Assembly (NCBI GenBank): GCA_964477295.1 | Contig: CAYZEZ010000047.1 | Coordinates: 1 to 21,216 of the forward strand | Reading direction: 5' to 3' | DNA length: 21,216 bases | Origin: CAYZEZ01 sp964477295 | GTDB lineage: Bacteria > Bacteroidota > Bacteroidia > Bacteroidales > SM23-62 | Shown here: positions 15,528 through 21,216 of the stretch, piece after piece | Position numbering within the stretch: position 1 is the stretch's first letter | Layout: every line of letters starts with the position of its first letter | Notes under the pieces: generated by a model | Seen by the model: only the letters and a program-made list of their open reading frames with translations | What the model was told of the DNA's origin: nothing | The model's database searches: none | Made by a program: the position numbers and the translations under genes

Positions 15528-17510
15528 TTACGAGATAATAAAGGAGTGGCCCCTGATCTTCTTCTTGCCAACCATCCGGTCATCCTGACCAAAGTTAACA
15601 ATAACGGAATCGCCGGTTGAAAATGCGGATTGTTCAACCATCATATCATCCGTGAGGAACTGATGTCCGGTCATCTCAGCGGTTCCGATTTTTGCATGCC
15701 ATTCATCCACCATCCTGGTCGACTCAAAATCCTTTTGGTAACGCTCCATTCCGTCCCCTGAACTGAAGTTAAAGGTCAGGTGATAACCCCATAATATATC
15801 CTCCAGGTATTTCGGGGCGGATGATCCGTTACCAACCGGGCTCAGATGATTTCCGGCATAGCGTGTGTTAAAAATGGCATCATGAAAAACCAGCGGCCAC
15901 AATGGGATCGATTCTCCCTGGATCCGGTTCTGGCGGCATTCATACCATCCGCACCACGGAACACCGAAATCGGCACCCTCTTCGCTGCCCACGATCAGTC
16001 CCTCCTCTCCAAAGAACTTCAGCAATTCGGTTTTGTATTCAAGATCCCGGGTGCGGGTCATCCGGTTCCCCTTCTCCCAGGTCTGGTAGGTCTGAACGGC
16101 TGTTGTTGTATCCGTAAAGATGGCCCGGGTCCCCAGGGTTTTTATCTGTTCCCAGTTCCTCCTGGCATATTCCAGCCCGGCTTTGGCATTCAGGATATAG
16201 GCCTGTCCTGCTCCCCAGTATCCTCCTCTCATCAGTTTACCGTCTTTCCCCCGTATAACACCTTTCGGGAAGCTTGGAACGATTTCGTATATGTCCTGGT
16301 AATTATCGTGCAATGCAGAAATGATATGATCCGGCTGGTCCATCGATTGTTTCAGCTCTTCAAGCGATCCAAGAGCCTCATTCGGGGGCCATATATCGGG
16401 ATGGGAACCATCGTATCCGTTTTTGATCCAGCCCCTGTATACGGCAATGCCATTTTTCATCCCCAGCTGTTCCGCCTTTTTGATCATGTAATCTGCATCC
16501 TTGTATGTGATCCGGACATGGATTGTATGTTTGATTTCATCGATGTTTTCAGGGATACGTTCCCAGCGGTTGAGGAAAAACTTTTCATCATGCGGTGGCC
16601 TCGACATCCAGAAGGAAAGCGATCTTCCGCCCACCAGGTTCCGGAGAGCCGGTTGTTTCTCAAATTTAGATGCGAGCGAAACATGGATCCCTTCCTTAAT
16701 GGCATACTCCCTGAATTTTTTGGCCTGGCCCACGTATCCTCCGGAGGTGAAAGTATAATGTATTGACCGGGTGTTATCCCATTTGCCCAGCGATTTCCAC
16801 CATCCCGGTGAGGCCAGCAGTTTATCTGCCATAACACCGGCATCGCATAATCCACCCCTGAAAACAGCCATCCAGCCGTTCTGTCCCTCCAGCCCGCCAA
16901 ACCAGCGCATGTTCATCCTGCTGAAGAAAGGCCAGAACTGCCTGGAAGGCAATGGTTTCCTGACCCATTTGCCCACACCGGATGGAAATACCAGGCTCTC
17001 AGATACGATAGGAGTCGGGAAAACCAGGCTGGGAATGGAATCATCAATTTCGTCAAGCCCGAAATCAATCCAGGGACCATTCAGGGAGATCCTGCAGGAG
17101 AATTGTCCCACATACTTCCGGAGGTAACCAAAAAGGGTAAACCTGATCCTGTCTCTGTGTACTTCTCCATGAAAATAGCCAGGGTACTGCTCACAGAATG
17201 ACCTTTCCGTTCTGAGCCAGACATCCCCTGCGTCAATCTCACCCTCCTCCTGGAGGGCAACCGGGATCATTTTCCAATGCTGGTTGTTTTTCTTGTCAAA
17301 AATTTCGGCAGATGCATCGCTGAAATATCTCAGGGATATGAATTCATTTTCGTCAGAGATCAGTAATGTTCTGTCAAATTCCGGAACTGTTTTATAGTCT
17401 TCATTGTAGCCCTGCTGGCCATTATCGGCTGAACAGCCTGCGATGGCAGGGGCTGCGCTAACAGCAGCTCCCCCGGTGGCCAGTGTTTTAAGAAAAGGAC
17501 GGCGTTTCAT
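15528..17510 (-). CDS. Tat-type lipoprotein, probable TIM-barrel glycoside hydrolase (GH101/DUF5696-like)
   Basis: In this 660-residue protein, the N-terminus MKRRPFLKTLATGGAAVS has a twin-arginine motif and ends in a lipobox with Cys26 (AIAGC), so a folded, lipid-anchored export product is predicted. Residues about 40-280 look like a beta-sandwich, and about 290-590 like a (beta/alpha)8 barrel. Barrel landmarks are IAVYRGWIKNGYDGSHPD (355-372), ALHDNYQDIYEI (399-410), IFTDTTTAV (464-472) and GLIVGSEEGADFG (504-516). Asp467 and Glu510/511 are the best nucleophile and acid/base candidates. The arrangement recalls the GH101/GH129 and DUF5696 group, but this is recognition by pattern, not alignment, and the substrate is open. 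It starts 2 bp after the GH28-like stop and precedes the esterase, in the middle of the operon. Long antisense frames across it are shadows. Confidence 0.7.
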   Translation of the reverse strand: MKRRPFLKTLATGGAAVSAAPAIAGCSADNGQQGYNEDYKTVPEFDRTLLISDENEFISLRYFSDASAEIFDKKNNQHWKMIPVALQEEGEIDAGDVWLRTERSFCEQYPGYFHGEVHRDRIRFTLFGYLRKYVGQFSCRISLNGPWIDFGLDEIDDSIPSLVFPTPIVSESLVFPSGVGKWVRKPLPSRQFWPFFSRMNMRWFGGLEGQNGWMAVFRGGLCDAGVMADKLLASPGWWKSLGKWDNTRSIHYTFTSGGYVGQAKKFREYAIKEGIHVSLASKFEKQPALRNLVGGRSLSFWMSRPPHDEKFFLNRWERIPENIDEIKHTIHVRITYKDADYMIKKAEQLGMKNGIAVYRGWIKNGYDGSHPDIWPPNEALGSLEELKQSMDQPDHIISALHDNYQDIYEIVPSFPKGVIRGKDGKLMRGGYWGAGQAYILNAKAGLEYARRNWEQIKTLGTRAIFTDTTTAVQTYQTWEKGNRMTRTRDLEYKTELLKFFGEEGLIVGSEEGADFGVPWCGWYECRQNRIQGESIPLWPLVFHDAIFNTRYAGNHLSPVGNGSSAPKYLEDILWGYHLTFNFSSGDGMERYQKDFESTRMVDEWHAKIGTAEMTGHQFLTDDMMVEQSAFSTGDSVIVNFGQDDRMVGKKKIRGHSFIIS

Positions 17511-17512
17511 AT

Positions 17513-19054
17513 TTAATATCTGATTATTTTGTTTATCCCGTTTTCAAAACGGATAGCAGGTAATCCGGATTCCGGGTGCGCAGGTGAGCCCTGGAAACCT
17601 TCAACAACCACACCCTTGAAATGAGTACAATATATTCCATATGTAAAATAACCGGCTGGATGGTCGCTCCATTCCAGGTGAAAGTCACTGATTATTAAAT
17701 TATTTACATTCTTGCAATACATTCCGGGAAGATCCATCCTGAATATGGCTGATTCAAGGTTCGAAACAGGGCGAAGGTCAACATTGCCCCCGTAACTTTC
17801 AGCAAGCGGGCTGTCCGATATGGTCAGCTGCACCTGGTCAAAAACCAGGTTTGTAATGGGACTTTCTTCCACACCATAAACAAGAATACCTGTTTCGCTT
17901 TTTGCAATGATATTCCTGAACCTTACATTCGATATTTGCCCCAGAACAATACCATCATTCTGTGCAATGGCCGATACATGGATAGGTTCGCCGTTACCCC
18001 ACCAGTGACCGGAATGCAACCGGGTCTCAATGATAATATCAGAGAAAAGAATGTTCTCAACAGATCCTTCATCCCGCACGAAAACACCTATTCCCCGGTT
18101 CGATCCGTAAATTACCAGGTTACTGAAGGTACAGTTCCTTATGTTGTTCATGCCATAACCCACGCGGATCCCGCTGGAACGAGATTGCAACAGGCAATTC
18201 GTTACCACTACATTTTCGGCAAAACCGGTTTTGTTGCCCACCTTCCGATTAGTATAGTCAAGTTCCGTTTTCAGGTCACCGCTCACCCCGACATCGGTGC
18301 CAAATCCGGTGACAATAATAGCATCATCACCTGCCCTGATATCACAATCCGAGATCCTGACATTTCTTGAAGTGGTGCAGTGTATTCCATCACTGTTAGG
18401 GATAAGGAGATTATTATAAATAGCAATGCCATTGATATTGACATCGTCACAATCCCCGATACGGACGGTCCATTCAGGGGAATCTTTCAGCTTAATATCC
18501 TTCAAAAGCACTTCCTCACATTGCAATATAACGATCATCATTCCCGGCCGGGCTTCGTATTCTATCGGGCCGTCATCGGGAACCTTGTCCTCCGGAAAAT
18601 ACAGGTCTCCCTGGCGGGTGTACTGCCTGTCGAAATCTCCCCCTGAATGGGCCTTTTCCGGGATATGAAAACAGGTGCCCCTTCCATCTATTTCCCCTTC
18701 ACCGGTAATAGAAATATTCCTTGCCTGGTAAGCCCAGATCAATCCATGTTGCATGCCGTCTATCCGGTAATCGGCAGTGTCAAGGCTTCCAATGAGTTTT
18801 GCACCGGCAGAAAGATAAAGGTTTACATTGTCTTTCAGGATAAGCGTTCCTGATACAAATTCACCGGATGGCACGAATACTGTGCCGCCGCCGTTTTTAT
18901 GACAGGCATCGATCGCATCCTGGATGGATGCGGTATTCATTGTTTTTCCATCTGGCGTTGCTCCGTAATCGAGGATATTATAATGCAATGTATCGCCTGA
19001 TGAACATGCAGTAATGATATACAGGCAACAGAGCAAAATGAATTTTTGTTTCAT
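17513..19054 (-). CDS. GH28-like right-handed beta-helix lipoprotein
   Basis: The 513-residue protein has a lipoprotein signal with Cys17 (IITAC), so it is membrane anchored. The fold is the pectin-lyase beta helix. It starts with NILDYGATPDGKTMNTASIQ (26-45) and GGGTVFVPSGEFVSG (55-69), then repeated strand-turn units with ISITGEGEIDGRG (114-126). Of the GH28 catalytic motifs, NxD is present as Asn220-Ser-Asp222 and the DD pair as Asp243-Asp244. The usual GHG histidine is replaced in SRSSGIRVG (291-299), and the RIK basic pair is replaced by GIGVFV near 321-326. It therefore probably acts on something other than plain polygalacturonan, or works differently; other beta-helix activities remain possible. 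It is the second gene of the operon, 36 bp after the ChbG-type gene. Confidence 0.82.
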   Translation of the reverse strand: MKQKFILLCCLYIITACSSGDTLHYNILDYGATPDGKTMNTASIQDAIDACHKNGGGTVFVPSGEFVSGTLILKDNVNLYLSAGAKLIGSLDTADYRIDGMQHGLIWAYQARNISITGEGEIDGRGTCFHIPEKAHSGGDFDRQYTRQGDLYFPEDKVPDDGPIEYEARPGMMIVILQCEEVLLKDIKLKDSPEWTVRIGDCDDVNINGIAIYNNLLIPNSDGIHCTTSRNVRISDCDIRAGDDAIIVTGFGTDVGVSGDLKTELDYTNRKVGNKTGFAENVVVTNCLLQSRSSGIRVGYGMNNIRNCTFSNLVIYGSNRGIGVFVRDEGSVENILFSDIIIETRLHSGHWWGNGEPIHVSAIAQNDGIVLGQISNVRFRNIIAKSETGILVYGVEESPITNLVFDQVQLTISDSPLAESYGGNVDLRPVSNLESAIFRMDLPGMYCKNVNNLIISDFHLEWSDHPAGYFTYGIYCTHFKGVVVEGFQGSPAHPESGLPAIRFENGINKIIRY

Positions 19055-19090
19055 AGCGCTGAGTATTAATGAAGGAATAATAATCCAGGT

Positions 19091-19939
19091 TTATTTTACC
19101 AGGTCGGAATAACTGATCAGTTTTATGTTTCGTTCATTGATTACATCTCTCACCTTTTCACTTGTAAATACTTTTGTTACCAGGTACCGGTCGGCACCCA
19201 CCCCATAGTAACCGCTATGACCAATGGCCTCCATTTCCGGTGTGCCCAGTGCCGGATGTTCCACGAACAGGTAGGTTTTTCCTTCCTCCAGCTTGTTCAG
19301 GGCGTCAACAAACAGGTTAATGCGCTCCTCAAGGGTCTCGCCTTTGCCTTCAATCGGAAACCTTTCAATCCCTGCAGCCTTAAGGTCAATGTCAAGGTTG
19401 TACTCTTCAGCCAGTTTACTGTAGACTTCCTGTACACTGTCATCCCAGCCTGAACATCCCATATGGCAGGAGAGGTGTGATACCTGTGGGATATATTTCA
19501 TGGCCATTTCTATTTGTGCCCGCATCTCCTGTTCAATTTCTTCAATCTTCCAATCCTGTTCGTGCAAAGCCTTCTCAGGCGGGAATTCATCGTTGGGCCA
19601 GATCATGGGGAAAAAGTACCCGTCCTCGTCGGTAATACTTGGAGAGCAGGTCAATGGTCCCCATTTAAAGTTTTCCCACTCAGATGTAACAGTTATGTGA
19701 ATTCCAACATCCAGCCCGGGGTTTTCATTCAGTAATTTTACAGCTTCGGGAAACCAGGGACAGGGTACCATGATTTCCACTGTGGTCATGATACCATCCG
19801 TGTATGAGCGTATACAGCCCAGGTTGGCAGCATGGGTTGAACCAATATCATCGCCCCGGATGATCAGCCGGATGGGTTGGGAATTAATGCTGACAACGAA
19901 CATTACAAGCAGAAGCGCAAGCAAGGTGAATTTTTTCAT
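19091..19939 (-). CDS. Secreted ChbG/YdjC-family carbohydrate deacetylase
   Basis: The 282-residue protein has an N-terminal signal peptide (KKFTLLALLLVMFVVS, then INSQ) and a single YdjC/ChbG domain (PF04794). The metal-binding pattern is visible: Asp30-Asp31 in IIRGDDIGSTHAAN, His81 in VGIHITVTSEW, and His155/His159 in VSHLSCHMG. The characterised E. coli ChbG removes an acetyl group from chitooligosaccharides in the cytoplasm; this copy is exported, and its substrate here is unknown. It is the first gene of the four-gene operon running to 14602. The spacing to the GH28-like gene is 36 bp. No clear promoter motif was found in the upstream gap, which contains repeats. Confidence 0.87.
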   Translation of the reverse strand: MKKFTLLALLLVMFVVSINSQPIRLIIRGDDIGSTHAANLGCIRSYTDGIMTTVEIMVPCPWFPEAVKLLNENPGLDVGIHITVTSEWENFKWGPLTCSPSITDEDGYFFPMIWPNDEFPPEKALHEQDWKIEEIEQEMRAQIEMAMKYIPQVSHLSCHMGCSGWDDSVQEVYSKLAEEYNLDIDLKAAGIERFPIEGKGETLEERINLFVDALNKLEEGKTYLFVEHPALGTPEMEAIGHSGYYGVGADRYLVTKVFTSEKVRDVINERNIKLISYSDLVK

Positions 19940-19963
19940 AGTTTATTATTTTATTGAGAAACG

Positions 19964-20038
19964 ATGTACGAGGTTCGAGTTACGAGGCATAAGATTGTCT
20001 AATCCACCTCGCAACTCGTAACCTGCAACTCGTAACTT
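19964..20038. repeat. Inverted and tandem CGAGTTACGAGG-type repeats
   Basis: The left side contains ACGAGGTTCGAGTTACGAGG (19968-19987). The right side contains CCTCGCAACTCGTAAC and a 14-bp near-perfect tandem, GCAACTCGTAAC at 20011 and again at 20025. The two sides are imperfect inverted copies able to form a hairpin. The element sits in the 186-bp gap between the ChbG-type gene and the M56 gene, which otherwise holds only a terminator. This resembles a dispersed palindromic repeat that I associate with Bacteroidota genomes. Confidence 0.6.
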
Positions 20039-20044
20039 TCTTCT

Positions 20045-20087
20045 AAAAATAAAAAATTCCGCAGAGTCCATCTGTCTCTCTGCGGAA
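20045..20087 (-). terminator. Rho-independent terminator of the M56-GldM gene
   Basis: A perfect 10-bp stem pairs TTCCGCAGAG (20057-20066) with CTCTGCGGAA (20078-20087) around an 11-nt loop. Read on the minus strand, it is followed by TTTTTTATTTTTAG, a good U-tract. It lies 38 bp after the stop of the M56 gene at 20126, the only gene it can serve. Confidence 0.82.
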
Positions 20088-20125
20088 ATTATTGGAAAGA
20101 AAGTTTTTTTTCGGGACGAGTAATG

Positions 20126-21216
20126 TTACTCAGAGATAGTAAAAACCATAGGGCCAAGGTCCCGGATGGTCCCGTCGGGACCAACTGTCTTGATCTCTTC
20201 AACCATTAATTTCTGGTTGGTTATAAGTGAATTGATCAGATCAATCTGTAATGCAGAATATTTATCTGATTTCGAGATTTCCTCGCGGACCACATTGGAG
20301 TTTGGGACGGTGGCGCTCATCACAAAGGATACTGGCTTGAACGCTATGTCGAAATCGATCGCTAAATAGGCGTTTATTCCACCAGCATCAAGCAGTTCCT
20401 GTTTGGTTATGTCTCCACTTCTTTTATCACCCACGCGGGCAACAGGATCGGGGATAGATTTAACCCTGAACGTAACACTACCAGTCTTCTTCTCATCTGA
20501 ATATACCGTTATTGTTGCTTCACCCACCCTGGCCGGATTGACTATATAGTGTCCCTCGCTTCCCCGGATATTTCCATTGTCGAGCGTAACCTTCAGGTCT
20601 TCAGAATTGAATCCTGAAACAGCGACATCCACCGGGTTATCCACACCCAGGTACAATACATTCATTTTAATTGGCACGATGGCCGCAATAACATTATCGT
20701 TGGTTTCTTTTCCGTTCACTATACTAGGCACCTGTTTCTCCTGTGTTTTAGCACACGCGATCCCCAGCACCAGGAGTGCAATGACCGGCACAATCCCAAT
20801 TAGTTTAAATTTGGTCTTGCGATTTGTTTTCATTTTGTTCATCATGGTAATGCGTTTTTTAATTATTGATTGATTGAATCGGGAAGAGAGCAGTATCAGT
20901 CTGCCTTCGGCTACCTGGTTAACCAGAAGGGCCTCGTAAAAGACCTTATCAAACCCTTTGTTCAGAACACCTTCATCTGCCAGGTATTCATGGATGAGCT
21001 GGACAGAATTTTTCATCATCCAGATGATGGGATTGAACCACATGAGGGCAATCAGCAACTCGGCAATGAGCATATCGGCAGAATGCCATTGCCGGGCATG
21101 GACCATTTCATGTTGTACAATATCATTAAATTCCTTGCCCGGTTCTATATTTTCCGGAATGAAGATCCAGTTGAAAAAGGAGAAGGGGTGATCGAATGTT
21201 GAATTTCGAATGATGA
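20126..21216 (-). CDS. M56/BlaR1-type metallopeptidase fused to GldM C-terminal domains (5' end missing)
   Basis: The frame is open to the right edge, so the N-terminal membrane helices lie outside; 362 codons are visible. First come DHPFSFFNWIFIP and the zinc motif HEMVH (21112-21098), then a membrane helix ending FNPIIW and HEYLADEGVL, all typical of M56 BlaR1-like peptidases of Bacteroidota. These are membrane sensors normally paired with a BlaI/MecI repressor. A further transmembrane segment (about 20753-20806) follows KTNRKTKFK. The remaining 185 residues or so (20129-20683) match the GldM C-terminal domains: VPIKMNVLYLGVDNPVDVAVSG, then IPDPVARVGDKRSGDI and VGPDGTIRDLGPMVFTI. GldM is the periplasm-spanning rotor subunit of the gliding/T9SS motor. 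The fusion is in one uninterrupted frame and ends at a proper terminator. Its role is unknown; envelope sensing is an inference. Confidence 0.82.
   Translation of the reverse strand, partial: IIRNSTFDHPFSFFNWIFIPENIEPGKEFNDIVQHEMVHARQWHSADMLIAELLIALMWFNPIIWMMKNSVQLIHEYLADEGVLNKGFDKVFYEALLVNQVAEGRLILLSSRFNQSIIKKRITMMNKMKTNRKTKFKLIGIVPVIALLVLGIACAKTQEKQVPSIVNGKETNDNVIAAIVPIKMNVLYLGVDNPVDVAVSGFNSEDLKVTLDNGNIRGSEGHYIVNPARVGEATITVYSDEKKTGSVTFRVKSIPDPVARVGDKRSGDITKQELLDAGGINAYLAIDFDIAFKPVSFVMSATVPNSNVVREEISKSDKYSALQIDLINSLITNQKLMVEEIKTVGPDGTIRDLGPMVFTISE

Noticed and set aside
15846..16766. A 306-codon plus-strand open frame
   Set aside because: It lies wholly antisense to the intact barrel lipoprotein gene, has no recognisable domain, and its composition is that of a shadow frame.
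19964..20038. CRISPR-like array
   Set aside because: There are only two near-adjacent 14-bp repeats without spacers of regular length, and no cas genes.

Overview
The window looks like a chromosomal stretch from a free-living Bacteroidota, probably class Bacteroidia. Two proteins end in type IX secretion (T9SS) sorting domains. One gene carries the C-terminal domains of the gliding/T9SS protein GldM. Ribosome binding sites are not evident, several lipoproteins are encoded, and one promoter fits the Bacteroidota TTTG/TAnnTTTG pattern. I see no tRNA, rRNA, CRISPR array, insertion sequence or phage gene, and no SusC/SusD pair, so this is a carbohydrate-oriented accessory region but not a classical polysaccharide utilization locus.

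Layout. 1-1134 (+): the tail of a Gfo/Idh/MocA oxidoreductase, then a secreted DUF1080 (3-keto-glycoside hydrolase type) protein. 1146-2162 (-): a seven-bladed propeller lipoprotein. 2249-4490 (+): an ABC-2 exporter made of an ATPase and an overlapping permease. 4529-5713 (+): a secreted GH172 (DUF2961) enzyme, closed by a strong convergent terminator. 5758-11224 (-): two paralogous DUF362 proteins with three N-terminal hydrophobic segments and T9SS C-terminal domains; the second also carries cadherin-like and CBM9-like modules. 11443-14384 (-): a Mut7-C RNase-fold protein with a ubiquitin-like N-terminus, overlapping by 4 bp a cytoplasmic GH2 beta-mannosidase-like enzyme. 14602-19939 (-): a tight four-gene operon, transcribed as secreted ChbG/YdjC deacetylase, GH28-like lipoprotein, Tat-type lipoprotein with a probable glycosidase barrel, and secreted CE1-type esterase. 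20126-21216 (-): the 3' part of an M56/BlaR1-type metallopeptidase gene fused to the GldM C-terminal domains.

Together, the secreted esterase, deacetylase, GH28-like, GH172 and barrel proteins suggest stepwise attack on a decorated plant or algal polysaccharide or glycoconjugate outside the cytoplasm. The GH2 enzyme and the Gfo/Idh protein would act on imported products; the DUF1080 protein would cleave oxidized glycosides. This pathway is inferred from family membership; no substrate can be read from the sequence.

The gaps between transcription units at 11225-11442, 14385-14601 and 19940-20125 are filled by palindromic, REP-like sequence. The most unusual finding is the M56-GldM fusion at the right edge. 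Next are the DUF362 proteins, whose third hydrophobic segment looks like an internal cleavable signal peptide.
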